Both the position numbers and the translations under genes were made by a program. A DNA stretch of 64,000 nucleotides from Chrysoperla carnea (Eukaryota; Arthropoda; Insecta; Neuroptera; Chrysopidae). Shown in pieces: positions 33,254 to 44,560 of this stretch (the stretch's first letter is position 1; each line of letters begins with the position of its first letter). The notes under the pieces are model-generated. The model saw only the letters and a list, made by a program, of their open reading frames with translations, was not told the origin of the DNA and ran no database searches. Location of the stretch: positions 89,451,435-89,515,434 of the forward strand of contig NC_058338.1 in NCBI RefSeq assembly GCF_905475395.1. Reading direction: 5' to 3'.

Positions 33254-33709
33254 TGTAGTGAACAATTTATATCACAAAAAAAAACTATTTGTTTTATTGA
33301 CGTTTAAAAAATTTCACTACAATAATTGATCCACAAGAGCTTGCACTATTTTTGATTGTTAACTTGATTAAAATGAACTTATTTATTGTACTGACTAAAA
33401 GCGTTGCCTGCTCTGCTTTATATAGTATGTTGTATCGAAAGAAAAGAGATGCTAGAAATATCTGGAATAAATGTAAAATCGCTGATTTGAAAACAATCGA
33501 ACATATATATAAAAAGGATGAATATATGTTCTCGAATAAAGTAAAGCAGGCCGTTTATGTGTGTGACAGAAACAACCATAATATCGAGACATTCAAAGAA
33601 AGTTCTAGAGTATGGTTGACTAACCATAGCGAAAAAGTAATTAAGAAAGATATGAATACAAAGTGTATTCATAGTCGAAGGTTGTTGCTGTTACCACAGT
33701 TGTCCTACA
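33254..33709 (-). repeat. 5' LTR of the gypsy element
   Basis: In element orientation it would start TGTAGGACAACTGTGG (33709) and end TTGTTCACTACA (33254), giving TGTAG...CTACA ends, 456 bp. The right border is set by the primer site; the outer border is inferred from the TG...CA rule, since no second LTR is present to compare. Confidence 0.65.
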
Positions 33710-33759
33710 TGGACAGCCAATATAACAGCCTAACCTGACCTAAATAAAGAAAGATTAAC

Positions 33760-34125
33760 AAAAAAACACATGCATAATATATGTAACGTAATTTAAAGTA
33801 TAAACAATAGTCACCTGTATATACATACTATATAATGTTTCTAACCTAATTTGCGCTCTGACGGGTAAGCAGTGTTTTTACGAGAAAATGTTTCAAACAA
33901 GAGTTATTTATTTTATGATAAGAAACATTTTTTACATTAAAACATTTTTTCTCTTTTCGTTTTTGAGTTATCATGTTTACAGACAGACGGACGGATAACC
34001 GGAAATGGATTTTATGAACACGTATAGCAAAATTTTGTTTGTAGCATCAATATTTTTAAGCGTTACAAACTTGGGACTAAACTTAATATACCTTGATACA
34101 TTTATATACATGGTATACAAAAAAT
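33760..34125 (+). repeat. Dispersed repeat family A, 5'-shortened copy
   Basis: It carries the family text TTTTTGAGTTATCATG, GACAGACGGACGGA, AACCGGAAATGGA, GCATCAATATTTTTAAGCGT and the end ATGGTAT. It lacks the first 80-100 bases and several inner blocks. Confidence 0.65.
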
Positions 34126-34342
34126 TAACTAAACTTATTGAGTAAGATATTAACAGGAAATGTTTGTCACCCTCGACTTCCCCTCGCGCGACAAGGATCA
34201 TGAGATCTCAGACATTCTATACTTTTGCTCGCTAGATGTGTAATATACTATTAATTCCCTTTAATACCAATAATTAATTTATTGAAATTATTAAGAAATT
34301 TTGATGAGTGTAACTGGCACATTGATATGCTTAATTATAATA

Positions 34343-36405
34343 CAGGGAGTTTCCCTCACCCAACAGGCTTTTGGCGATTCGCCCTCCCTCGTACCTGGTC
34401 CATGCCTTTAATTGTTGGTTTTTCAGATTATCTTCTAATCTGTTAAGACCTTCTTGGTATGGCATCCTCATTACCGTTCCAGCCAGAGTGTCCGGGGATC
34501 CAGGTAATATTGACTTTATTGTTCCTCGCCAGGTTGTTTAGACTGTTTCTAGTCTCCTTGACGAGTTGCGATGACACTGTACAGTTTGATAGCGCTTTGA
34601 GTGCTGCTTGACTGTCTGTGCAGATGCTAATCACATCATCCCTCAAGTTGGCCAATTGGAGGTAGTCAGCACATCTCATGATGGCTACCAGCTCCGCCTG
34701 GAATACAGTATTGTAACTGTCCAACTTGATGGATGTGTCATTAGCCCTTCTTGGGCCGCAGAACCCTGCGCCAACAACCTCTGCGGTTTTGAAGCCGTCT
34801 GTTAACCAAATTTGGCCATGTTTTGGTCCTCCGCTGACCTTCCAGTCCTCTCTCGTTGGAAGGCATATCTTGTAGAGTTGCTCCTCCATCGGTAGGGTTC
34901 TGATTTTGTCCTGTGGTTCGTTTTTAAGAGCCAACAGTTTACCTTTGAAAAGTTTGGACAGGTCACTATTCCATCTTCTCAATTGTCCTATACAGTGTAG
35001 TCTGTATGCAGACCTCATTGCTGTACTTTTGATGGTCAGAGAAAGCTGTGGTACATCCAACAGAGCTCTAAGGGCAGCTGTCGGAGTGCTTTTCCTGACT
35101 CCACAGATACTTCTCAGAAAGAGAGCCTGGATTCTCTCCAGCTGTCTTTCGGCAGTTGTCTGTTCTATTTTACTCCACCAGACCAAGGCAGAATAACCGA
35201 GCCTGGAAATTATGATAGCCGTGTAAATCCACATTAGCTGCTCTGGTCCCAGTCTCCATCTTAGGCCGACGCTTCTTTCCAACCTTTGGTATGAAGGCAA
35301 CCTTAGTCCTCTTCCACTCTCTTGGTGTGAAGCCTAGCACGATGCAGCCTCTAAGCAGGCCCGTCAATTTCCCGAGGAAGACTTCCAGGCCTTTCTGCAG
35401 AAGCACCGGATATATTCCATCAGGTCCTGGTGCTTTAAAGGCTTCGAAAGAATTCACCGCTCTTTTAACCAGTTCTGGTTTTACAATTTTCGCTGCCAGC
35501 GACCAATTTTTCCTTCTACTCCGATTCGGTAACTCAGCTTCAGCTGGGATCCCAAATTCGATGTCCGGGAAGTTTCTCTCTATTAGGAGTTGTAAGGTTT
35601 CCTGTGCTGAGGAGGTGTATGTACCATCACTTTTTTTCAGAAACCTTAACCCCTCGGTTTTATTCCCGGCGAGAACTTTTGACAGCTTCGCTACGTCCGA
35701 CATAGATTTCGTGTTGGTACAAAAATCTCTCCAAGAGTCCCTCTGGTTTTTCCTCAAAAGGTCTCTGTAGACTTTTTGACTAGCTTTATAGGTCGACCAA
35801 GCTCTCTCGGTCTTCGCTTTTTTTGCCCTGTTAAAAAGCTTTCTCACCCCTCTCTTCAGGTGTTCTAACTCCTTGCTCCATTTCAGATGGTGACCTTGCG
35901 TCCCACCTTTTTCAAAGGACAGTTTTCTTCGTATGAAGCCTGGATTGCATCTCTGAGCACACGGTCCGTGTTTTCAAGATCCTCCGGCGTTCCATACCTA
36001 CCCTGAAAGTCCGTTAGCAGGGATTTAAGATCCTCTACGTAGCCTATCCAGTTAGTCTGTCTGGGATTTCTTCTCCATTCAGTTTCTTTCAAGATCTCCG
36101 TTAATTGGGCCCTAATGAGCCGGTGATCTGATAGCGATGGTTCCTCAGAAACTTCAATTTCTGATTCTGCTCCTCACATTCCTGTTGCAAAGTGTGAGGT
36201 CTAAAACTTCTTGTCTTACCGCTGTGACGAAGGTCGGTTCCGACCCTCTGTTCAGGAAATCCAAGTTTTCTTCTGTAAGGTATTCCAGAAGATCGAGCCC
36301 TCTCCCATTATTGTCTGTGCTGCCCCACGCCTCGCAGTGCGAGTTGGCGTCACATCCAATAATGAGGTCAATGTTGCTCTCTCTGCAATGCCTGAATCAA
36401 AACAT
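34343..36405 (-). pseudogene. Decayed LINE of the I/R1 type (endonuclease, RT, RNase H)
   Basis: The fragments follow element order on the minus strand. Endonuclease: about 36405-36165, IIGCDANSHCEAWGSTD, then after a frameshift SLSDHRLIRAQL. Reverse transcriptase N-part: 35847 to about 35275, with FKAPGPDGIYP and VAFIPK. Then a jump that deletes the RT core including the catalytic Asp-Asp motif. RT thumb: VGLRWRLGPEQLMWIYTAI and SALVWW. RNase H: FQAELVAIMRC, ICTDSQAALKAL, WIPGHSGWNGNEDA. A second deletion precedes a C-terminal scrap, LKAWTRYEGGRIAKSLL (about 34400). RNase H after RT points to I/R1-related clades. It is 5'-truncated and dead. Confidence 0.85.
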
Positions 36406-37577
36406 ATTTGAAGTTAATAATTTTTCAAAAATGCAATATTAACTAACCTGTGTAACGCATCTTATACGAAGATGCCTCGTTTTAGGGTGACAGATCGTTC
36501 TCAACGAGGGCACATAGGACTCTTGGCCTAAGTGCTAGGGACCCACTTGCGTGTCCCTCTCTTTTGTTTTATTAATCTCTGCTCTAATAGATGTTATACG
36601 CTATCTGCTGCAGTGCACAATTGACGCACACTCTTGCACCACCGACTTTCTAGAGTTCCATTTGAAGCCATACAGCCTGAACTTGGCAGTAACGTGCCTT
36701 TCGTTTCTATTCGTGATGTGTAAATACTTAGATCTTTGTTGATAGTGGTTGAGCCTGCTAAATAGGCTTAAACTGTCTTTGGATTTGACGTCATTGATTA
36801 ACTCGGTCAAAGAAACTAATCTAATCGATTTTTTAGCTTGAAGATTTCCGGTCTCACTGCTCAAGTTAGATAATCGTAACTCATGTAGTTTCCTAGAAAA
36901 GTAATCGTTCCAGTTTTCACCCTTACACAGCCTTTTACAATATTTTTTACCCTGTTTGACCCTAATGTCAATTTAGAGCTCTCCGCACACACAAATATTC
37001 AACTGGTTTAACTCCCATTTCTAGATCTACCGCTGAATTGGATATAGATTTAGCGACCAACAGTATTTCTTTATAAAAAAAAATATACCCAATAATATTG
37101 ACAGTTTGAAAATTATGTTCTGAATTGAAAAAAAATTTTATTTATTAGAATTTGAAGATATTTTCAACACGATTAAACTTATCAAAGCATTTTCGATAAC
37201 GTGAAGATTTTTTCTCATCTTCTTGAAGAAAGTGTCAACTTTCTGCCCACAGTGCAAAATAAAGTTTTCGCTTTCCGCCAACATTTTTTTCACCCTAGGC
37301 TTCACCTCATGCAACAATGAACATGAGATCTGAGACATTCCTTACTTTTGCTCCCTAGGTGTGTAATGTACTATTTTTCACACTCTGAACTTTGTCGCCC
37401 CTGTAAAATTTGCCACCCTGGCACTAGCCCCCATTGTCCCTAGTATAAATACAGAGCGACCTCTACCAACAACGATATCAACCGCCATCGTCAAAAAGTT
37501 ATAGAATACGGGTACGCTGGGGGTAAGTAAACGATATTCTAAAAGAAAGACTTTTTTTAATTTCAATAAATAAATAT
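36406..37577. other. Unassigned, partly GC-richer sequence
   Basis: An 87-codon minus-strand frame (36864-36601) with segments such as FRLYGFKWNSRKSVVQEC sits in relatively GC-rich DNA. I do not recognise it and cannot tell a gene fragment from chance. At 37190-37380 lies a copy of the small repeat seen at 30140 and 34160 (CATGAGATCTGAGACATTCC, TTTTGCTCCCTAGGTGTG). Confidence 0.45.
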
Positions 37578-39553
37578 TTATTTGTTTATTAAAATAACAA
37601 TATTTTTATGTTTATGATCTTTTAATTCATTTTGATTGGTAATAATTAGATCACAATCTTCACATACGTATGGAGGTGTTGGTGGTCTTAATTGTACAAG
37701 TCTTTGTTTTACTAAACTCTTCTTAAACTGAAATGTTTTATTATGACCATCACACGGGGCTGGTTTTTCTGTAGTATGTATTTTTAGTTTATGTTTAATT
37801 AAATGGTGTTCTGAGTTAAATTTTCTTTCACATTCGTCACATGAGAATGATTCTTTCCCAGTAGTATGTAATCGTTTATGTCGAACTAAATTCTGTTTTA
37901 TGTTAAATTTTTTCTCACAAACATCACAGGAGAATGGTTTTTCTCCAGTATGAATTCGTTCATGTGCAACTAAAACGCATTGGTGTTTAAATTTTTTTTC
38001 ACAAATATAACATGAAAATGGTTTTGCCCCAGTATGTGTTCGTTTATGTCGAATTAAAAGTTGTGAGTGAACAAATTTTTTATCACAAACATCACACGAG
38101 AATATCTCTTCTCCAGTATGTGATCGTTTATGTAGAACTAACTGGTGTTTTTGGATAAATTTTTTATTACAAATATCACAACCGAATGGTTTTTCTCCAG
38201 TATGTGTTCGTTTATGTCCAACTAAATGGTGTTTTTGGATAAATTTTTTATTACAAATATCACAACCAAATGGTTTTTCTCCAGTATGTGATCGTTTATG
38301 TAGAACTAATTGGTGTTTTTGGATAAATTTTTTATTACAAATATCACAACTAAATGATTTTTCTCCAGTATGTAATCGTTTATGTACAACTAAATGGTCT
38401 TTTCTATTAAATTTGTTTTCACAAACATCACAAGAAAATGGTTTTTCTCCAGTATGTCTTCGTTTATGTAGAACTAAATTGTGTTTTAGGTTAAATTTTT
38501 TATCACAAACATCACACGAAAATATCTCTTCTCCAGTATGTGATCGTTTATGTAGAACTAACTGGTGTTTTTGGATAAATTTTTTATTACAAATATCACA
38601 ACCGAATGGTTTTTCTCCAGTATGTGTTCGTTTATGTAGAACTAAATGGTGTTTTTGGATAAATTTTTTATTACAAATATCACAACCAAATGGTTTTTCT
38701 CCAGTATGTGATCGTTTATGTAGAACTAATTGGTGTTTTTGGATAAATTTTTTATTACAAATATCACAACTAAATGATTTTTCTCCAGTATGTAATCGTT
38801 TATGTACAACTAAATTGTCTTTTCTATTAAATTTGTTTTCACAAACATCACAAGAAAATGGTTTTTCTCCAGTATGTCTTCGTTTATGTAGAACTAAATG
38901 GTGTTTTTGGATAAATTTTTTATTACAAATATCACAACCAAATGGTTTTTCTCCAGTATGCGTTCGTTTATGTAGAACTAAATGGTGTTTTTGGATAAAT
39001 TTTTTATTACAAATATCACAACCAAATGGTTTTTCTCCAGTATGTGTTCGTTTATGTCCAACTAAATGGTGTTTTAGGATAAATTTTTTATTACAAATAT
39101 CACAACCAAATGGTTTTTCTCCAGTATGTGTTCGTTTATGAACAGTTAAATAATGTTGTTGCTTAAACTTTTTATCACACACATCACATGAATACAATTT
39201 ATGTTTGAGTAATTTTTCATGGTTACGTAATTCAATTTCAGTTGTAAAAATTTTATCACAAAAATAATTTTCCTTTAACAATTCATGATAATTTAAATCA
39301 GTTTCAGCTTCTTCAAATATTGCATCATAGCTTTCATCTTTTAAAATTAATTCTGAATGTAACTTATTATCACTAATATTGTCACATATTTCATTATTTT
39401 TCGAATCCACTTCATATAATAATTCGTCATTAACCTCTTCTTTGATTTCTAATTTTAAACAGAATTCTTCATTTTTCACATTTTCACCTATATTTTGTTT
39501 ATATTATTATTTAAATAAATATTATAAATAAATAAAAAGCACTTACCGTCCAT
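37578..39553 (-). CDS. C2H2 zinc-finger protein with 17 tandem fingers
   Basis: Two exons: 39553-39547 (ATG GAC G, donor GTAAGT) and 39487-37578 (acceptor AAAATATAG). They join to MDGENVKNEEF... and give 638 aa. The N-terminus (1-95) is acidic with no KRAB, ZAD or BTB domain visible. Seventeen C2H2 fingers with HTGEKPF-type linkers fill about 101-577. Many are near-identical (CDICNKKFIQKHHLVLHKR). Fingers 5-9 and 10-14 are a direct duplication of 420 bp (see 38101 versus 38521). Three degenerate finger-like units remain at the ends. Probably a nuclear DNA-binding protein of a lineage-expanded family. Finger helix positions -1,2,3,6 are mostly Gln, His, His or Gln, and Leu, repeated, suggesting a repetitive target. 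No orthologue named. Confidence 0.9.
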
Positions 39554-39671
39554 TCTTTTATTAATTGTGTTCGTAATGTTTGAACATAGAATATATAACC
39601 TAACGGATGTTTGAACAAAAAGGGCCGAATAGATAAAATTTTGGGCCGAATCCACGGATCTAGTAATTATA

Positions 39672-39938
39672 GTACGGATCATGAAGGTTATAAAGAAGGA
39701 GAAAGATCGCTATGTACTAAAGCATTAGCGCAACTGTCCCTGAAAAAATGTAGATTTTATAGTTCATTTTCAGCCACCAGCCGCGCTGTCATCAAGAAGT
39801 AGTATATTAACGCACATACAGCCCGCATTTAATGATACAACTTAGCGATCCCAGCGCCTCACTTATTTTTTCAAAATATTGGGGACAATATTTTCTATTG
39901 CGATCGTTCTCCTGCTTTATAACCTTCATGGTACGGAT
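39672..39938. mobile_element. MITE family C, copy 2, with 8-bp target duplication
   Basis: The element spans 39680-39930 (251 bp), with ends CATGAAGGTTATAAAGAAGG and CATGAAGGTTATAAAGCAGG (reverse complement). A perfect 8-bp duplication, GTACGGAT, flanks it (39672-39679 and 39931-39938). CATG ends plus 8 bp fit P-type elements; a hAT origin is the alternative. It lies 120 bases upstream of the zinc-finger gene start. Confidence 0.88.
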
Positions 39939-40712
39939 GTAGTATAAAGTCCTACTTTAGACAAAGGGGTGTATCACTCAGGGGGGAATCAATGTGCCTA
40001 TTTTTGATTGGCTGCGTCTCTCATTTGCGGGGAATTCAAATAGAACGATAATATTTCGTGTGTTTTAGATTTTAATATTTCTATATCCATGGTTTTAGCA
40101 AAGAATACAGATACATACTAGAACAAACTATAATATATTTAGCGTGGAATATTAATAAAATTTATTGAATCATATATCAAAAAATTGCTCTCTAAATGCT
40201 CCATCAGATTCCAAAATTGCTCCAATTATTAAATTATCAATTAATTAAATATTTGCAATTAAAAATACAAAATTTTATTTTCCAATATCTCAGTAAATTG
40301 ATAGTTTTTCCTAACGTTTTTGCTATCAATAAATTGCTCCCGTTTATTTCTTTCGAGATATGACAATAACGATTTATAAATATCTATTATTTTTGCATAA
40401 TTAATTAAAATTAATAATTGCAATTCAAACAGGTATGTGATGACGTCATTCACAAGGGGAATGTCATAAACTGGGGGGAGCGGGAAGGGAAAAAATAAAT
40501 GTCGTGAATGGTGTTACATAAAAATAAAAAAGATTGCACTATCAATTTGAATTTTCCTTGTTTTATTTCAATTTAAAATCCTATACCTCTAAATTAATCA
40601 CCCTTATGTATTTTTAAAAAATTTTATCCAATCATTATCCTTAAATTATTGATAAAAAGTCCCGAATTTGGTTACTCGGAAATCTCGTTAATGGTTTATT
40701 GAAATATTTTTA

Positions 40713-40768
40713 TTTAAATAGAATTCCTTAAAAAATATATATATATTTTTTAAGGAATTCTATTTAAA
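40713..40768. repeat. Perfect 56-bp palindrome
   Basis: The arms are TTTAAATAGAATTCCTTAAA followed by AAATATAT, and the exact reverse complement with no spacer (centre 40740/40741). Symmetry ends at 40712/40769. It lies just past the 3' end of the broken USP-like frame and could form a cruciform or act as a bidirectional terminator-like hairpin. Confidence 0.9.
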
Positions 40769-41400
40769 CTAAAACATATAAGAGTATAGATATTCTAACA
40801 CTGGGTAATTGAGTTCGTAAAATCTTTGGCGATGGTTCCAAATCATTGATTTGTATCCATCTATCATATATTGAATGGGTATATGCAATATAATGCCCCA
40901 AACCGTTAGGTATTATGGACGGACTGGACTCAATTACCCCAGATAAAATATATGTTTTATTCACTAAATTTAAATTTTTAGGGATATCGCGCAACTTACT
41001 TTTCAGTAACGGCTGTTTGTTGATTTGAGAAAAAAAAATTTTTTTCGTAAAAATGATTTACGTCCAAACATAAATAAGAGGAAAGCGTTACTGTTCGTCC
41101 CACCATTCGTCGTGCTTGACAGTTTTTACAATAAAAACTTGTTTTTTCTATTTCATTTAAGATACTTCTTTCTAAACTATCGAAGCCATAATTCCAAACT
41201 AATGTGGCATTCACATTTAAAATTGACATTCGCGTTTTTTTCATTTATTGACTCATGGCCAAGCATAAGCCCCTCACACAGCCTTGAAATGTCTTCTCGG
41301 CAGTCAATGCGGTTATTTATTTCTGGGTACATATTGCGTAAAATTTGCAGTCTTTTTTCGTAAAACTTAAAATTCGCGCCATTTTCTGCATACAAAATTA
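40764..41400 (-). pseudogene. USP-like (peptidase C19) protease fragment, frameshifted
   Basis: Three frames continue one protein: 41395-41177 (RLQILRNMYPEINN, ISLELWLR), 41244-40996 (LVWNYGFDSLERSI, FYCKNCQARR, LCLDVNHFYEK) and 40994-40764 (LRDIPKNLNL, then LGHYIAYTHSIYDRWIQIND, which resembles the C-terminal His box of ubiquitin proteases, GHYxAYxR..W..ND). A CxxC pair fits the USP finger. The N-terminal Cys box is not present. Two frame breaks (near 41200 and 40990) make it a relic. Similar USP-like proteins are, in my recollection, carried by insect transposons. Confidence 0.55.
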
Positions 41401-41769
41401 CAGTTGAAAAATATTCTGATTCGCTAATTTTAAGTTTTACGAAATCTCTAAAATTTACATATTAATTATATAGCTGGAGCAACTTTGGAATCTGAAAGAG
41501 TATTTACGGAGCAATTTTTTGATATTTTCCGCTGATACATATGATTGTTTATTTTCTTTTAATATTTAATTAAATAAAACAAATATTATAACCATAGATA
41601 ATAACTACAATCTATCGTAATATATTTTCATGTTTCCCCCCATTCCCCTTGTGTATGTAAAATTTTGAATTTTGAATTTAAAATATTTAATTACATATTA
41701 ATTATATAACTGGAGCAACTTTGGAATCTGAAAGAGTATTCACGGAGCAATTTTTTGATACATATGATT

Positions 41770-41851
41770 GTTTATTTTCTCACTTATTTTTTCAAATATT
41801 GGGGACAATATTTTCTATTGCGATCGTTCTCCTTCTTTATAACCTTCATGG
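41770..41851. mobile_element. MITE family C, right-end fragment
   Basis: The text CTTATTTTTTCAAATATTGG, GACAATATTTTCTATTGCGA and the end CTTTATAACCTTCATG equals the right half of the copy at 39680. The left half is missing, where the sequence merges into the repeat of the preceding element. Confidence 0.8.
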
Positions 41852-42800
41852 CCTCCATGATAGTAATACTGAATAATAGGAATCTTTTTTGAATTGGCTT
41901 GAGTCTTCAATCGCAAAAACCTATTGCCATCTCATGGTATAAATTCTAACTACATTCGGAACTGTTTATTACATGAAACCTTCATGGTTACCACACAATA
42001 GGATTCGGATGAAAAATTTTTTTGGCAACGAAAAGAATACTTGAATTCAAGCTCCGTATACTTAGCAGATAAAATTGTTATTTTTCACTCAAACTATTTC
42101 CATTCATTTGGGAATCGTTTGGGAGGATTTGGGAATATAATTTTAGAATTTGGGAATTATTAGTTTTCCTGTAATTAATAATTCTTTTTTCAGCGTATAG
42201 TTAGCAGGTAGGAAATTAAATCCACTTAATTTTTATGTTATTCGAAAGGAAATCATTTGGGAATTACGATAAACACGGTTTCAGAGTTTGGGAATGTATA
42301 ATTAATTAATTACACCTATTTTTTAGTTGATTGATAGGTTATGTTAATTAACCGTACACCTGAACCATTAATTGTTATATAGCAGTATAGCGCCAATATT
42401 CAAATATTACTGAATAATTTATTTTATAATTTATGTAAATGTTAAGTTTTATTTTGCCTTAAAACTGTTCTTATTCAATTGGAAATCGTTTGGGAAGATT
42501 AAGGAATATATTTTTATTATTTAGGACTGATTAGTTTTCATTTAATTAATTAGTTCTTCAAAGCGTATACTTAGAAGGTAAAAAATTAAATTTTCACCAT
42601 TTGTACGTTATTTGATAATAATTTACATGGAGACTAATCTAATTAATTTGGGAATCACATTAAACACGGTTTCATTATTTGGGAAAGTATAATTAATTTA
42701 TTAATTACATTTATTTTTTAGATGATTTTTTGTGGTTATATTAATGGCGGCAATATTCAAATGTTACTTCATTTACAATAATTTTGTTTTTTAATTTGTA

Positions 42801-43364
42801 GTCTAAGATCCCAATTAGGATCGTCCTTCACCCATCTGTTTACCGAATGACAGTTATTTTTTATGAAATATAAAATGTTAACAAATATCCCTGCAATGGG
42901 TTGCCTAGAAAAATGTGGTCAAGACTACTTTTAGTGAAAATATCAAGAGTAAAATTTTTTGAAATTTTTCAGACTTGCATATCTAACGAATATTGATCTA
43001 CTCGAAAGTAGGCTATAAATAATATTCAGCAGCTATGCTGTCTGCCTCTTTTCGTTCACTATTTTCGCATTTATACAAGTTGTGAATAGTAATTACGTTC
43101 ATCTGTTAATTCATTGCCTCACATATATAAATAAAGATAATTTTATTGCAAATACGGTGCTATATGATTGTCCACAAAATATCAGTCACAAAATAAAATT
43201 TACAAGCTTTCCAAGTTTTGATATTTTTATTAAAAGTTGTCTGGACCATATTTTTTAAGGCAACCCACAACAGGGATATTTGTAAATATTTTACATTTCA
43301 TAAAAAATAACTTTCATTCGGTAAACAGATGGGTGAAGGTCGACCTTATTTCGGATCTTGAACT
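42801..43364. mobile_element. MITE nested in the foldback-like element
   Basis: Ends GTCTAAGATCCCAATTAGG and, in reverse complement, GTTCAAGATCCGAAATAAGG. Inverted arms of about 100 bp share CCTTCACCCATCTGTTTACC, ACAAATATCCCTG and GGGTTGCC. It interrupts a foldback unit whose uninterrupted counterpart (ATAATTTATGTAAATGTTAA) is at 42428-42448. Flanks AATTTGTA and ATTATGTA suggest a decayed 8-bp duplication. Confidence 0.75.
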
Positions 43365-43869
43365 ATTATGTAAATGTTTATTTGACATTAAAACTATTTT
43401 TATTTAATCGGGAAATTTTCAAAGATCCAAATATATATATTAATATATATTTTTTATTTAATCGTTTGTAAAGGTTTGTTTGAAATGTTTTGGGAGTGAT
43501 TAATGTCAAAATATTCAATGGATATTTTCTATATGATCATTTGTATCATTTTTTATGTAGGTGCAGATTAATGCTTTATGCGAAACTACTTTCAAATTTT
43601 TCTTATTTTTATTAAAGATTAATAATTCGTCCAATAAAAGAATTGTTAATTAGGAAGTGTGAAGTGTGGATAGGATGTGGATAGGAAGGAAAATTATTGA
43701 TAGTCTAACTGTTTATTCTAATAAAGATAAATAAATTGATCATGAAATAAAAACTGCATTTGTATTGATAAAATTGTAAATAAAATATTTATTCTCTTAT
43801 AGTAGATACAGGTACAAGCTAGCGTAGGAGGTATTTGAAATGTATTTAATTTGGTTTTCTTTTTGTACT

Positions 43870-44560
43870 ATATAATTTCACATATTTGGTTGAGTTGGTT
43901 TGAGCATTTTACAGAGTTTTTAGCTTGAAAATAAGTTGAATCGAGGAAAATGCTTCAAACGAAAAATGATATATTCAAAGGTACACATCTTATACGGGTA
44001 TTCAATTCGATCAAGTTTTCGGGTTCAATAAAAAATTCAGTCTGATCCATAACTTACAAACAATAGCCGAGCACTTACTTTTTTTTTTTGTAAATAACCG
44101 AATAGTTGAGACATAGTTTTAATTTTTTTGCGTGTTTCTTCATTCCAATTTGAACAAAAAATGGTTTTTATGGAAAAATAAACCACTTTCATTGGATTTA
44201 TTGGAAAATATTTTTCGAAGAGTGTCTTGATGACGTAGAAACAATTATAAGTTATAATTATTTTGGGTAAAACTTTTCAGTCCGTTTTTTCGTTAACTAT
44301 ACTGTTTTCGGCAAATGTTTCGAACAAAAATGTTACATTTTTAACCATAAAAACTTTCTAATTTAAAGTGTTTCTCTATCTGTTCCCAATTACGGAGTAG
44401 ATTGAGCTTTTCATTGAACTTGAAATCTTAGGTCAAGTTTATAAATATCTGCGTAAGATGTGCGCATATTCACCCAAAATGTTTTGTTTGAAGCTTTTTT
44501 TATCGATAACAGTTATTTATCGAGTTTCAAGTATATGCTATAAACTCTTTATATGAAGCA
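43870..44560. repeat. Dispersed repeat family D, copy in foldback centre
   Basis: It shares with 57494-58974 the segments GAGGAAAATGCTTCAAACGA (inverted there as CGTTTGAAACATTTTCCTCG), AACTTTCTAATTTAAAG, TTGGATTTATTGGAAA and GAGCTTTTCATTGA. Boundaries inside the foldback centre are approximate. Confidence 0.6.

Larger units (their letters stand above)
40130..41790. mobile_element. Inverted-repeat-bounded element with USP-like cargo
   Basis: Left block 40168-40235 (ATCAAAAAATTGCTC, AGATTCCAAAATTGCTCC) matches, inverted, 41453-41535 and again 41691-41775 (GGAGCAACTTTGGAATCTGA). A second pair, CACAAGGGGAATG at 40450 and its complement at about 41640, nests inside the outer pair. Between them lie the 56-bp palindrome and the broken protease gene. 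Exact ends and class are not resolved. Confidence 0.5.

Noticed and set aside
33352-33738. 128-codon plus-strand frame
   Set aside because: It lies antisense across the gypsy LTR with no recognisable domain.
34608-35770. Plus-strand frames of 65-159 codons
   Set aside because: Shadows of the minus-strand LINE reverse transcriptase and RNase H.
38413-39141. 242-codon plus-strand open frame with regular Cys/Pro repeats
   Set aside because: It is the antisense shadow of the zinc-finger array; its periodicity comes from the 84-bp finger unit.
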